Source: Calycina herbarum | Taxonomy: Eukaryota; Ascomycota; Leotiomycetes; Helotiales; Pezizellaceae | NCBI GenBank assembly: GCA_001414485.1 | Contig: LLEY01000032.1 | Span: forward strand, 186,001 to 250,000 | DNA: 64,000 nt | Direction: 5' to 3' | Shown here: positions 41,922 through 56,300 of the stretch, piece after piece | Layout of the letters: each line of letters begins with the position of its first letter | Position numbering within the stretch: position 1 is the first letter of the stretch | Translations under genes and position numbers: made by a program | Notes under the pieces: generated by a model | Database searches by the model: none | Told to the model about the DNA's origin: nothing | What the model saw: the letters and a program-made list of their open reading frames with translations, nothing else

Positions 41922-43749
41922 CTTTGCTTGTTCTCGGTTTTAGTTTAGAGAATATGGTGCCTTTCTTTATTTGTCGAGGTGGTGGGTGCTGATATAGAAA
42001 TCGGGTTATCTAAGTAATGGTTAGCAGTTTGTTATCAACAAACGTACGAAACTCCCAGTGAATAGCTGATTGCGAGAAAATAAGCAAAATGAGGTAACGT
42101 AATAGCACTAGCAATCAGGCTAGCATATTTAGTTGGATAAATTTTCCACTTTGACGCTCCTTCTTTTCTAGGGATAATGGGAGTCGTTCTTCCCCCCCAG
42201 ACTTCACGACAAAAGCTCTCCTCTTTCGGTGGGAAGTTGGACTAGAAAATTGAAAAGCCTCACCACAACTCGTCTCTTCGAAAATTTAAAGGCTGTCTAA
42301 TGTCTCTGGATGTCACTTTGCCTCAATGCTGGTGACCAAAAAATGCCGTCACAAGGTACCTATTAGTACACTCCCTGCTTGGAAATGCAGCCTTTCCTAT
42401 TGGACAGCCTTCTTTTTAGATTTATCTGCAGGACGAACTGGCGGCACAACAGATAAGAAGTGTGGAGGATGAAGCGTGGGATTGGTTATGATGATCAAGA
42501 TCAGAAATGTGGTGATTCAGGCGTTCTGCGGGGTGATCCAAAAGGAAGTGCTGTAATCTTGGTTCTTTTCGGGAAATCAGCCACATTCACATACAAATTT
42601 TACTAATCCCGAACTCCCATGCCATGTAAATACGCACCAAAAGAACCAAAAACTACCCTCGAATATTACGAATCGATGACTGGGTAGGAGAAGATGGTGC
42701 GGGAGCTGGAGTAGAAGAGGGTGTCATGTGATTGGTGGATAGAGAACCCGTTGGTAGAGTAACAACCGGTAAAATGCTGATGAGGTGTTTTTCGACTCGG
42801 TGAGTTGACTATGAACTTCGCAGAGCTAGATTGTCTGATACTGGATTCAATTGAGTGTTTGTTGAATGCAGAGAAGTAGTGGTGATACGAAAAAGTCAGG
42901 GGGAAAGAGCAGCGTCAAAAGGGATGTTGGGGACTTCATATAATTATGATATATGCGACGCGGAGAGCCACAAGACAGATCCATGGCCACGGTGTCGCGG
43001 CTCGCCTAGTTAATGGAGGGAAATACAGACTGTAAGTGGAGCAGGAGGAACTCAGGGATGAGTTTTCGGCTGGCGGTACGAAGTATGGGCTTAGACTGAC
43101 TTTTGCGCCATTGACAACCATGGCATGTAACCCTAGATAGTTTGTAATTTGAGCTTACTTTTTTCAATCCTGGTTTGTGGTTTATATTGTTTTCTGATTT
43201 TGAGATCTTGCTTTACTCTTGCCTCTGAAGTTCGAGGTTCACCCAGTAGAACTGACAACTAAAGTCAATAAGAAATCAATATGCCCAAACTTGGGCTGTT
43301 TCTTCAACATGCTAAAGAGCGAGAATATCGGTTTCGGGGTCTATTCTGAGTTGAGAACTTGATGCCCCCCATATGAGGCCGGGATGCCGATTCAAGGCCC
43401 GGGGTGATGAGCTTCGACACCCCACTCCTCTTACCTAACACCAATTGTCTCGTGAAGCTGCAAGAACTCGGTTGTACTCAGTACTTCGTTCCATGTACCA
43501 AGTACAAGACTGATCCCATCTCAAGGACCTTATTCTTTTCCATTCGTCGACTGCTTGATTTGGGCTGCACACAATCCTCAGTATTTGCCACTAGGGCTTA
43601 GTCACGGCAACTTGACGTTGCTGCTCCTTGTTTCCGACTGTCCAATCTTGAAGTTCTGGCGGGGAAAAACTCGAAAAAAAAGTGATGACGCCGTCTCGGC
43701 CAACAACCCCAGTCTGCCTTCCACCATCGGACTAGCGTGCCAAGCCTTT

Positions 43750-43758
43750 TTATCAGAT
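43750..43758 (-). promoter_or_regulatory. SreA-type GATA site (ATCTGATAA)
   Basis: TTATCAGAT on the plus strand is the complement of ATCTGATAA, an exact match to the consensus ATCWGATAA bound by iron-sensing GATA repressors of the SreA/Sre/Urbs1 family. It lies 1.8 kb upstream of sidA. Binding is inferred. Confidence 0.5.
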
Positions 43759-45848
43759 CCGTAGAATCCTTGTGATTCGCTGCTGAGCCATCCAATCCCT
43801 GTGAAGGGTCCGGTTACGCCCGTGCCCGATATCGCAATTGAACCTCTTCTGCCTATTTGAGCTATTTTTCACTCTTGGTAAAGCGACGGAGCGGGCTCAA
43901 GGTATCCACAGAGACAGGGGTGCACTTAATCAGATGGAAAGATAATCTTTTCCCTTCAGCCACCCGATGTGTACCCGTTTCCACCACCAGCCCTGCAGGT
44001 GTAGCGGAGAGCCTTTTACCGGTGGGGACATTTTGGATGAGGAATGGTTCGAGAAATCGGGCCATGGGTGACATGGAGTGTGGGAAATTATCGCGGAGGT
44101 GTGTTTAGAATGAGGAAACAGAACCGTTATACTGTTCCAGTCTCAAACTTAGAGAACAAGTGGTGTTACGACTTGAAATAAATGAATGGGACATCAATTC
44201 GAAACAATTTCGCGGTCCGCCGATGCATACCTAAGAGTGGGGTAAACAACGAGTAAAGAAGCGGGAGGGTGAAGCTTCTCACTGCAGGGGCTTTGGACGC
44301 ATTTCAACCTAACCACCACCAGTGATGTTTGTTCACCAAACCTTTGACGATTGGCATAGAGTTTGATTAACACTAAGCGTGGATTGGATTGTCTCGTAGG
44401 TGGCGACCAGAAAGTTAAGAGATGTATATCGACGATGTCGAAAGTGAGATGAAGAATAAACTGTTGTTACACCCGGCTCGGCAGAGGCGGCAGACTCGGC
44501 ATATGAGCATGGTGAAGTCAGTGGCTGCTGAGTTGTGAGTAGGTACTTACCTTTTGAGTTCAGGCGGTGTTGCCACTACTTCCATAAATGTTCTGTGAAT
44601 TCACTGGGGTGAGTGACAGTATGGTGTAGATCCTTTCGAGAATGCCACATGCTAAAGGTGATCAGCGCTCCTGCATGCTCCAAGTCCCTATTTCTTGTAG
44701 ATGGAGAGCACTCACTAATAATGCTATTGTAGCGTGATAGGCGAGCAGTGCGGTAGAAGGCAAAGGCGTTAATGAGAATTTTCGAAAAGGGCAGCTCAGC
44801 CTTGATCGCCCCTCAAATCGGAATTGAATGAGGTATATCAATGGTATGGGTCCTCCCATGGCAGAAGGAGTCGTCCTCGCTTGAAAAACACACTACAACA
44901 CTACAACTCAAGATATAAGGTAGAGCATGTGGTAGGAACGGATGAACGTCCTTCATCTGAGTCCGTTCGTCTAAATTAAGTCGTATACTCGTAAATAATA
45001 ACGCCATGTTAAACAACCTGTTTCTAGTGCCAGCCTCGTTTCGTCAAAAGCATGTGGAAATTTGCATGCAGATCTTCCTGAACCCAAATATGCACTCGTG
45101 CGGAGCAAACAGACTGCATGGCTTTGTGGCTAGTGATGTGGCCTTTTAATACGACAATTGGGCGTTCTCTTTCATTTGTCGAGTTCCCAAGAGCTGTTTC
45201 TAGGATTGGGGAGCACGGAAAAAAGAAGAACAAAACAAAAACTCGGGAGCTGCCCCGGAATTGAATAGAGAGGATGCAATATTAAACAAAAACAAGCAAT
45301 ACATTCATCCATTGCCAGAAATCTAATACCTTGAGGCATAAGAAATCGAAGCCGGTAGATTGCCATGTTACCGAGGGTACTTTAAGCTTAAATGTACCGG
45401 AAAATGGGAGATAAAGAAGAGCAGCTCTGTGCTGCGGCCGAGCAATCATACCGAGCTTTCGGGAGACTTGACGGCCGTGTAACATATCATATGTACCTGA
45501 ACGCTGGCAACACATCATAAGAACAGTTGTTAAAAGTTCGAGGTATTTGATGAAGATACAAAACATTCCTCGTGGTTCGAAGGGAGCATTTGTTCTGACA
45601 ATTAATAGACTGAAGAGATCCAGACACCTGAACGACCTTGGATGCCAGAGTGACAATAGTATGCATGGAAATGTCATGATCGTCGCTTGACAGCAAGTGT
45701 GTGGACTTAGACACGGATCTAGACAGACTGAGGTCAGAGGCTGTCGTCTGATGGCTGCAGCAATGCAGAGGATTGCAGATGCGGTGTCCAGATGTGTGAC
45801 GACAATGCTGTGTTTGGAATGAGGTTGGCGGGGAGCTGCCAAGCGATT

Positions 45849-45857
45849 TTATCTGAT
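45849..45857 (-). promoter_or_regulatory. SreA-type GATA site (ATCAGATAA)
   Basis: TTATCTGAT on the plus strand is the complement of ATCAGATAA, an exact match to ATCWGATAA. It lies 1.5 kb upstream of the NRPS start. Binding is inferred. Confidence 0.5.
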
Positions 45858-47371
45858 CTTTTTAACCCGCGCGATGGCACCAGATAGAGACAGTGGAGAT
45901 ACAAGAGGAGAGGGCGTCAAGGTCATCGTGGAGAAGGGCTTTGCCCGACGTCGGGGTTCACAACCTTGAACCTGATGGAATCTTAAGATCTGATTAGATC
46001 AAGCCGGAGATCAAGGTACGAGTGGATGCCCTTTTCTCGAAAAATCTTCCTTGCTGCGTCAACTGGAGCGGATCTCGTATGTGATGGCGTGGTGCGGTGA
46101 TGGACGGTGGGTGAAGGCCTTGAAATTTTGAGGCCATGGTGGTGATAGGATTGAGGGGAACCATTGAGCTCCACTGAAGAATTCGTGCTCCCAAATGTTA
46201 TGTAAGAAGGAGATTAATTCGATACACCGGAGTCGGAGAAAGCATTCGGTGTCGTTTTCGTATCGAGAGGAGGGGGAGGGAGAGGGGTTTCTTGAGGCTT
46301 GAGAAGATTCCTGCCAAGCAGTGAAGTTGGATAAGAGTGCCGACCAATTAGAGACCGGTATGGCAGTTGGTCCCCGTAATTTTTGTTAGCGTCGTTTGCG
46401 GCTACGGCGGCCAACTTCGTGCGGAGACCCTGTCCTGTGGCTGGCAAAAGAACGACACACCTCTCCTTCGCTCCTTCCTTCCCCACGCAAGCCACACTGT
46501 CACCAACCAGGGGGCAATATTCCTGTACCGTACGGAACACATATTGTGTGAAAGCAGGCCCTGAAGGTATCCACCTTCCCCTAGGCTGCGAAAAAGCGCG
46601 TGGGAATGAGACTCGGTGACATCCTGTGGCCGCCCTTTGCGCGTAGCAGAGCAGAGCGAAAGTGGTGATGCCATGACGAAGCGAGACGGATTGGGCGGTC
46701 ATGAGGGGAGCCATTGCAAGACCACCCCAACAACGGTACTTCCTCCTTCTCACAATCGATTAACACCCGCACGGTTGGTCTGAAATCCCCCTTCTGGAAG
46801 TGATATGAGCACTGTCCCAAAACCAAAAATTCTGTGAGCAACGCAGCCCCCATGATTAGAAACCCGAGTCTGGTGATTGGCTGTAACCCTGTGCATTCAA
46901 CGGGCACTGGAGTCTTTCGTGACAAACAGATGGAGACTTTCATCTGTCCTTAAGCTATATCTCCTTCTCAAATACCGTCGAATAGATGAAACTGTTCCCA
47001 CCATTCTCATCTATCGACTGGACCATTACTATTTAATCGTTTCTACTCTAGGCGCCCTAGCGAGCTCACAACACACCCCCTCAGCTCCCCCTTATACCCT
47101 CCTCGCTACTGTATGTATATTAACAGTCCAATCACAACAAATCCACGTGAAAGCCACTCATTCGCTAACCCTGATCCACAGCCTAGTTTACCACATTCCG
47201 TCCAACAGACGCATACACAGGCATTCACCAGCAGTGGTACCAGTCACTTACCACTGGGCTCATACCATACCACACATCAACCCTTGACTGTAAACCTAGG
47301 CCTACCTACATACTTACATACCCGACTTTCTTCCAATCATGAGACAGAGTCCATAACCGCCCAACTCCACT

Positions 47372-50300
47372 ATGTCCGACAGTCTCTCCATCCTGAACGA
47401 CCCGCCCAAACGGATCGAGGGACCGGGACTTCTCCATCATTTGATCCAGTGGGACGATCACAGCGCCCGTTGTGCCATTGACTTTACCGCCAGTAAACAA
47501 CGAAGACAATACACCTACCAAGAGGTTCAATGTTGTGTGACAGCCTTGGCTTCAAGAATACATGAAGCACTCAGCACGAACAGACTCGATGCCACAAACC
47601 CACCCCACTCATCACGTCAGCATATTGTGCCTGTTTTACTTCCACAATGTCCAGGCCTTTATATTTCTCAACTCGCAATTCTGATCTCAGGTGGTGCTTT
47701 TTGCCCGATTAATCTAGATTCTCCGACAGAGAGAATTAAGTTCGTGGTGAGCGACGTTGCAGCAGATTTGATCATCGCCACATCAGAATTTAAAGATGTC
47801 GTCTCCTGGGAGGGTGGCCCTAAAGTCATATTCGTGGATTTGTTCCCAACTGTCCCGTCAGTACAACCTTCAGATGCTAGCCATCCTATCGCTGGCCCCG
47901 AAGACCTTGCATATGTTATGTACACTTCTGGTTCAAGTGGAAAGCCCAAGGGTGTAGCAGTTAGCCATTTAGCGGTCACTCAATCTTTGCTTGCACACCA
48001 AAGACATATACCCACATTCAGACGTTTTCTTCAGTTCGCCGCTCCTTCATTCGATGTCTCTGTCTTTGAGATTTTCTTCCCTCTAGTTCGCGGTTGTACA
48101 TTGGTAGGATGTAATCGGAATCAGCTCCTGAATGATCTGCCAGGAACGATCAACGACTTAAATGTCGACGCCGCCGAGCTTACACCCACTGTTGTCGGGT
48201 CTCTTTTACAAAAGAGATCAAATGTTCCCAACCTTAGCCTTCTACTTACCATTGGCGAGATGCTCACATGGCCGATTGTTCAAGAATTTGGGGGATCCGA
48301 AACACAGAGCCCTTTGCTCTATGGAATGTATGGTCCAACCGAAGCAGCGATTCATTGCACCATATATCCCGCAATGAAAGTTGACACACCACCGGGAAAT
48401 ATTGGAATCCCTTTTGACACCGTCTCTACTTTTATCGCTGCTCCTGCGAACCAAGATGACACAAAGATCAACATAAAATTTCTTGCTATCGGTGAACTTG
48501 GAGAGCTTGTTTTGGGGGGGCCTCAACTCGCGCAAGGTTACTTGAATAGAGAAGAGCAAAATCGGTTGGCATTTATTCAAGCCAACGGCACTACTTACTA
48601 CCGAACTGGCGACAAAGCCCGGCAGCTCCATGATGGCACAATCGAAATTCTTGGACGTATGAGTGCGGGCCAAGTAAAACTTCGTGGTCAACGAATCGAA
48701 CTTGGAGAAATAGAGCAGGCCATCTATAAACATCCAGGGTTAAGATCAGTTGTGGCCCTGGTAATCAACAGCACTCTTGTTGTGTTCGCCCTTGTCGGGT
48801 CGCAATCGGTTGATTCTGCCGACGTCAGACAAACCTGTGCGAAATGGCTTCCAAAGTTCATGGTCCCGAACGAGATTATGCTACTACATGAATTTCCGTA
48901 CCTGCCATCTGGGAAAGTGGATAAGAAAGCGCTAGAAACAGATTATCAGCAACAGGAAATTGATGAGCACGAGGACTCGGCTTCTTCTACCCCAACGCAA
49001 CAAATTGTTCAACATGTTCTAGAGACACTTCTTGGCCCATTTCCACCGAGTAGGAGGCTGGCAGGAATTGGTCTGGACTCTCTCGTGGCCATCAGGGTGT
49101 CATCGAAATTACGAGAACTCGATTTCAACATCACCACAGTTTCAGTGTTACAAGCGGAAACTTTGGCGGAACTAGCTCAAGCATGCCATGAATCTGCACA
49201 ATCAACCCCTCCGATTCTGACGCCTGGTAGTGACAGTGACATGGAAACAATTGAAGTGATGGCGGTATTGAATGGGAATGCGAGTGATGTCGAATCGGTC
49301 ATGCCGTGCACACCACTTCAGTCTGCGATGCTAGCCGAAACTGCAGCGGACCCAAAAGCTTATCGGAATTGGGTCGAGTTGGAGCTTCTAGAGCATCCAA
49401 ATTTTGATACTCTGTCTTTGGCTGTCAATCAACTTGCAGAGCACAACCCTATCTTGAGGACGGGGTTTACGGAATCCTCAACCTCGGAGGCCTTCGTCCA
49501 AATCGTATGGAGTGCACTTGGAGACGAACAAGTGGAATCTGTCCCAGAGCTTGAGTATGATCTTGGTTCAACGAAAAAAGTCTCACTGCATCATCCTATA
49601 AAATTTCAGGTCCTGAGCACTACCGAGAAATCCACACTACTAATTCATATACATCATGCATTGTATGATGCCTGGTCGTTGGAACTGCTTCTTGATGATC
49701 TCGACTGTTTATTGATGGGGGATCTTCCGAGGACACACCCACCTTTCTCCTCGATAGTACAAGGATACTCAAATGGTACTCTCAAGACAGACGACTGGCT
49801 CTCTAAGCAGTATTGGAAAGATCACCTTGGCGCCTTGGACCCTCGGCCGCTTCCAAACTTCCACAGTAAGAATTTCGAGTCGAATGGGCTAGCTGTACAC
49901 CAATACACATCATCAATATCAACCACAGATGTTGAAACCGCAGCAAGACACCTCAATTGCAGTTCTCAAGCAATATTCCAAGCAGCCTATGCCATGGTCT
50001 TGAGTTCATACCTAGGTTCCTCTGATGTTTGCTTTGGCACCGTCTTCTCAGGTCGAACCCTGCCAATCCACGGCATTGAAGACATCGTTGGACCTTGTCT
50101 CGCAACATTACCTATCAGGGTCGATACTTCCCTTTCTCTCAATTTTCAGGATCTGATAAAAGAGATCAATTCAATCAACAGAAAGCATCTTGAGCACAGC
50201 ACTGTCCCTCTGCGAGATATCAAGTCATCATGCGGGCTTCAGCCACGCCAGCACCTCTTTGATACTTTGATGATATGGCAACAAACCCTTCATACTTTAG

Positions 50301-53300
50301 ACCATGCTCGAAAATGTGTCACCCTGGTTGATACCGTCGATAACCTTGAATTCAATCTCACCTTGGAAGTGACACCCGGGAAAGGGAATGTAGTCTTGAA
50401 AGCAAACTATCGACAATCGATATTCCCAGAATTCCAAATAGACTTGTTACTCCGTCAAATAGAGGGTCTTGTCAAGTTGGCGGTAGGAGAACAAACAGTT
50501 ACTCCACTCGAAAATGTATTCAACCATCTTGGGCAACAGGTTTTGTCCATTGAAAATCTAAACCCGGTCACCGAGCTCAAGGCGGAAACCCTTTCATCAC
50601 CAGTGGAAAGAATAGCGTCACAAGATCCAACCCGCGTCGCAATCGAATTCGCAACTGATATCAACCCAAACAAACTCACTTCAACAAGCATCACTTATTT
50701 CGACCTCAACACACGTGCCAACCAGATGGCCCACCACTTGCTTTCGCTTAATGTTCTACCAGATGAACTTGTCTGTAACTGTATGGAAAAATGTATTGAT
50801 TTGTACATCTCAATTCTTTCTACTGCCAAGATTGGAGCAGGCTATCTTCCTCTTACTCCTGATATACCCAAAGAACGACTGCAATATATACTAAAGGAGT
50901 CAAAGGCAAGAGTTGTCATGACGCATTCATCACTACGGCCACTTTTCGAATTATTCCATGACATTGAGATTGTCTATGTAGATGAGGCGGATTTCGACAA
51001 TCATTCGAAGAAGAACATATCTTACGAGTCCCATCCGGAATACCTGTCCTACTGCGTCTTCACTTCTGGGAGCACTGGTGTCCCAAAGGCAGTTTTAGTG
51101 ACGCAGGGAAATCTTTTGAGCAACCTCGACGCCTTAGAAGAGCTCTACCCTGCAAACGAGAACTCGAGATTCTTGCAATCCTGTTCTCAGGCTTTCGATG
51201 TATCAGTCTTCGAGATATTCTTCACATGGAGGATTGGAGGTTGCATCTGCTCTGCCGTCAAAGATGTGATATTCCGCGATATCGAGCAAGCTATTCGAGC
51301 ATTGGATGTCACTCACTTGAGTTTGACGCCAACTGTAGCCGCTCTCATAGAACCCAACAATGTTCCCAAGGTGGAGTTTCTCGTCACAGCGGGAGAAGCT
51401 GTTACCCAGAGAGTTTTCAATACTTGGGCGGATAAGGGTCTCTATCAGGGATACGGCCCAAGCGAAACGACTAATATTTGCACGGTCAACCCGAAAGTTA
51501 CTCATAGTGACTCGATCAACAACATTGGGCGACCTTTCAAGAATACTTCGGCATTCGTTCTTTCTCGGGATGGAGAGTTTTCACTTGTTCCTAAAGGGGG
51601 AGAGGGAGAATTCTGCTTTGGGGGTTCTCAAGTCTTTCGAGGCTACATTGATCAAAGTCAGCAAGTGGGGAAGATCATAGACCACCCACAATTCGGGCGT
51701 CTTTATCGGAGTGGTGACTTTGGGCGATTAATGCCTGATGGTTCTTTGGCATTTACCGGAAGGAAGGACGATCAAGTCAAAATTCGGGGACAAAGAGTAG
51801 AACTCGGTGAGATCAATAATGTCATGCTGAGGTCGAAAGAGGTGCAGGACTGCGTCACAATGGTCATTGATTCTGATGGTAACTCACAGCTCGTTTGCTT
51901 CTGGGCTCCTCATGTGGAACCAAATGCCACTCTTACCTGTCTTCAACCTGACCAGGAAGTTACCTCACTTCTATTCAAGCACTTGGAGTTGGCACTTCCG
52001 ATATACATGATCCCCTCGGCTTTGATCCCGATCTCCCACCTTCCATCAACATCACAAGGCAAAACCGACAAGAGGCTTTTGACGAAGGAATACAAATCTC
52101 TTGATATTGAATATCTCGAGAAAGCCGCCCAGGCGGCAAAATCCTCTTCCGATCATGAATGGACAGTCCTGGAACACGATATAGCACAGGCTGTATCACA
52201 GATCACGAAAGTCGCGATCGATCAAATCCACCCAGATACATCGTTCTTCGCACTTGGAATAGACTCAATTTCTGCTATCTCACTATCAAGAACTCTGCGA
52301 ACGACGACGAAGCGCCAAGTGGAGATTTCACAGATACTGAAGAATCCTTCGGTGGTGAGATTGGCCGAGATACTTCTACATGGAACTTCTATCGCCAAAA
52401 GCATTGAGACTGGGGATGTCGATTTCGGATTCGATCCCAAGTTTCTCACAGCTACAACAGAAATGTTTGGAGAAATGGGGAAACCAGTGCAGTCCATCAT
52501 GCCATGTACACCACTTCAAGAAGCCATGCTCTCGGCTAGCGAATCATCTCTGAAAAGCTTGTACAGCAACGAAGTGATATTAGATGTACATGGTGATCTT
52601 TCAAGACTCCAGAGTTGTTGGCAGGAAATGGTACGGAGGCACGAGATTCTTCGAACATGTTTTGTGGCCACTGATTCTCCTCGATATGCTTATGCGCAGG
52701 TGGTTCTGAAAGAACACAAGCTAGAATTTAAGACTTCCAATGAGGGCGAAATTAATAGAGGGTCTTCCAGTCCCCCTCAGCGGAGCCCATTCGAGGACGT
52801 AAAGTTTGAGCCACCTTACAGCGTGAGTGTTTTTGCATCAGCCAATACTACAAAACTACATATCTCGATGCATCACGCGCTATATGATGGCGTGGCTCTT
52901 ACTATCTTATACAACGAGATTGAAAGGCTTTATCGTGCCGAAAATCTCCCAGCACCAGTATTGTTCTCTCCTTTCTTGCAGGCGATGTCTTCCATGGACA
53001 TGAACGCGGCAGACCGATTTTGGCGAGAAGCTCTGAAGGGTCATCTCCCAAAACTCTTTCAACACCACTTCAGTCCCGTTAAATTCCAGCAACCAGCTCA
53101 GGCACCCACCCAAATCCAGACCTTAAAATCGAATTTCTCACTTTCTTGGCTTGAAGGCTGCATCAAGGAGAATAGCACGTCTTTGTTGGCAGTATGCCAT
53201 ACGGCATGGTCCGGTCTTCTATCAGAGCAACTCCAGGAGAAAGATGTATGTTTCGGTAGCATCGTAAGTGGCAGAACGGTATCAGTAGAAGGCATCGAAC

Positions 53301-56300
53301 GTCTAGTCGCACCATGTTTCAACACCATCCCAACCCGACTTCAAGATATCCACAAACTTTCATACCTAGAAGCATTCCGAAAATTACAAACCTTGAGTGT
53401 CGATTCGATACCCTTTCAGCTCACACCATTACGTCGAATTCAATCTAAATTCAGTCCCAATGGCTCTCGCCTGTTTGATATCCTTTTTATTTTACAACAA
53501 CCACCTAGAGAATTAGACGCTTCCATTTGGACGCTTTCGGAGGATAGAGGTGCTATGGATTTCCCTGTTGTTATTGAGGTTGTTCCTAGACAGAAAGATG
53601 ATATTCTTGAACTTATTCTGCACTCTTATACTTCGGTCCTTTCGCCTACGGATGCTGTCTCGGTTCTGAAATCATTTGAAGGGAGGTTAGAGGAGTCTTT
53701 GAGGAATCCTCGGAGGCAGATACTGTCTTCAGAGGTCAAAGAGCAAATACTCACGAGCTCAGCTGCTAAGGTAGCTGCTACGGCAAAGGCAAAGGACACT
53801 CAGCAAACATCGTCACATGATATGAGTCCAGATGAGAAGGTGATACAAAATGTGTTGGCAGATTTTACCGATGTTTCGAAAGACAAAATTTCTAGAGACG
53901 TGAGCATCTTTCGGCTTGGTCTCGATAGTATCAGTGCAGTTCAAGTGGCAACACGCTTACGGAAACTTGGCCACAATGTAATGGCAAGTGATATCTTAGA
54001 GCACCCAAGCATAGCTCAGTTGGCCACTCATCTCGGGAAGAGCGAGAACAAGCCCCTTTCAGAAAAGGTCTACGATTTCGAGCTCTTTGATAAGACTCAT
54101 CGCGAGACCATAATCAACAACAACGATTTGTGCCCCAGTGCAATCGAGAGCATCAGACCATGTACAGCCGTCCAAAGAGGCATGATCGCCCAAAGTCTCC
54201 ATTCTCAAGGTGAGGAATATGTCAATAGCATGTGGATGGAACTTGACCCCATGGTGTCTACCTCAAGATTAAGAGATGCGTGGTCAAAAACTTGCAAACT
54301 TCACGAAGTTCTTCGAACTGGATTTGTCTCGACAGACGACCCTCAAAATCCATTTGCCATGATCACCTACTCTAATGATGCGTTCCAACCACCATTTTAT
54401 GATGGTGAAAATGGAGTTCAGTTGTTGATCAAAGATATTCGACGTCCTTGGTTCTTGTCTATTAGAGAAGAGGGCGGCAAGAATATGATGAGGCTTACTG
54501 CACATCACGCGTTGTATGATGGACAGTCGATTCAGATGATTCTTGGGGATCTCGCCAGGGCTTATACGTTCGGGTCTACTGACAGCCGTCCACCAATTAC
54601 ATCCCTACTAGGGGCAATACTCTCGACCGCGGAAGAAAACATCGAAGCTCAAAAGGTGTTTTGGCTCTTGGAGGAGAACATAATCATCATCAACAAATTC
54701 CCCGAACTCACTCCTCTCCAGGTCTTTTCGACCAAGAGCTCAGTTCAATATATCCTATCCCAAAGAACCATTACTCAGCTCGAAGACAGCTGCAGAAACA
54801 ATGGAGTTACTATGCAAGCAGCATGTCAAGTAGCATGGGCAAGATTACTAGCAGCATACACCGGTGAGAGCTCCACGACATTTGGTATGGCTCTATCCGG
54901 TCGCTCTGTTCACGAAGAAGCAGAGCGCATCTCCTTCCCAAGCATAGTCACCCTTCCGGTTCGATGCAACATCACTGGGACGAATGCGGACCTCCTAGCA
55001 AGAACCATGACACACAATGCGAAACTCCACAACCATCAATTCACATCTTTAACATCAATTCAAAAATGGGCCGGCTATCCCGAAGGAAAGATCTTCGACA
55101 CTCTTTTCGCATACCAAAAACTTCCCGATTCCGAAGACCCAAATATCATGCCTTGGAAACTTGTTCGTGAAGAGGCTGCTGCGGATTATGCTGTGTCGTT
55201 GGAAGTGCAGCCTATGGTTTCTAATGAACTTGCTATTAGACTTACGTTTAGAGAGGATATTATTCCGGTTGAGCATTCGAATGTTTTGCTGAGACAGTAT
55301 GATGCACTTCTCCTGGATACTTTGGAGAAGCCTGGGAATTCTTGTGATGTTGCTCTTAGTTTTGGACCTGAACTGCTGTCTATTACGCCTGCTAAAGAAG
55401 ACGAGCTGCCAAGTAAAATTGTGCTCTTACATCAATTTGTGGAAAGAGGGGCTCGACAGTGGCCGGACAAAGAGGCATTTGAATTTGCGACTTCTCTGGA
55501 TCTTGACAATATCAAAGTCCAGTCGTGGACTTACGCCCAACTTGAGAAAGAAGGAAACAAAATCGCACAATTTCTTGTTCACCGAGGAATACAGCCTGGG
55601 GAACTGATCGCCATCTCTTTCGATAAATGCCCAGAGGCATCATTCGCAATTATTGGCATTCTCAAGGCTGGGTGTGCTTATGTTGCTTTGGATCCAAATG
55701 CACCCCTTGACCGTGTCAAGTTCATTCTTGAGGATTCAGGAGCTAGGCTTGTTCTCACTTCAGGTAAGCCAGGACAAGTTTTGAAAGACAGTATCGACGA
55801 GGATATTATTCTTCTTGACTCCGACGAAGTTTGGTCTGGTTATAGCTCAGAACCTCCAAAGCTATCAAGAGAAATTATACCGCAAGATGTTTCATACTGT
55901 CTCTACACATCCGGGACAACAGGAACACCAAAAGGCTGTCTCATCACACACGAAAATGCAGTCCAAGCTATGCTCTCATTCCAAAGACTCTTCGCAGGTC
56001 ACTGGACCGAAGATTCGAAATGGCTCCAATTCGCATCTTTCCATTTCGACGTTAGTGTTCTTGAACAATTCTGGAGTTGGAGTGTTGGAATATGTGTTTC
56101 TTCCGCGCCGAGGGATCTCATTTTTGAAGATATTCCTGGTACCATACAAAGCTTGGGAATCACACATATCGATCTCACGCCCAGTCTGGCCAGGCTTCTA
56201 CATCCTGATGATGTTCCATCCTTGTGTAAAGGTGTTTTCATTACTGGTGGTGAACAACTTCGACAGGAGATTCTTGATGTTTGGGGGGAGCATGCTTGTA

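Larger units (their letters stand above)
41922..47371. promoter_or_regulatory. 5.4-kb gene-free divergent region between sidA and sidC
   Basis: No convincing gene on either strand. Scattered open frames (for example minus 45282-45842 and 46214-46753) lack family motifs. The region carries two exact ATCWGATAA-type sites (listed separately) and several bare GATA cores, e.g. 42006-42011, 42445-42451, 43936-43942 and 46319-46325. Both siderophore genes start at its ends, so it should hold their promoters. It is much longer than other divergent regions in this window (73-725 bp). Confidence 0.6.

Noticed and set aside
45282..45842. 186-residue minus-strand frame in the sidA-sidC region
   Set aside because: Cys/Leu-rich without domain character and overlapped by another open frame; no recognisable family.
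46214..46753. 179-residue minus-strand frame upstream of the NRPS
   Set aside because: No motif, odd composition, no supporting splice structure; likely chance in GC-richer DNA.
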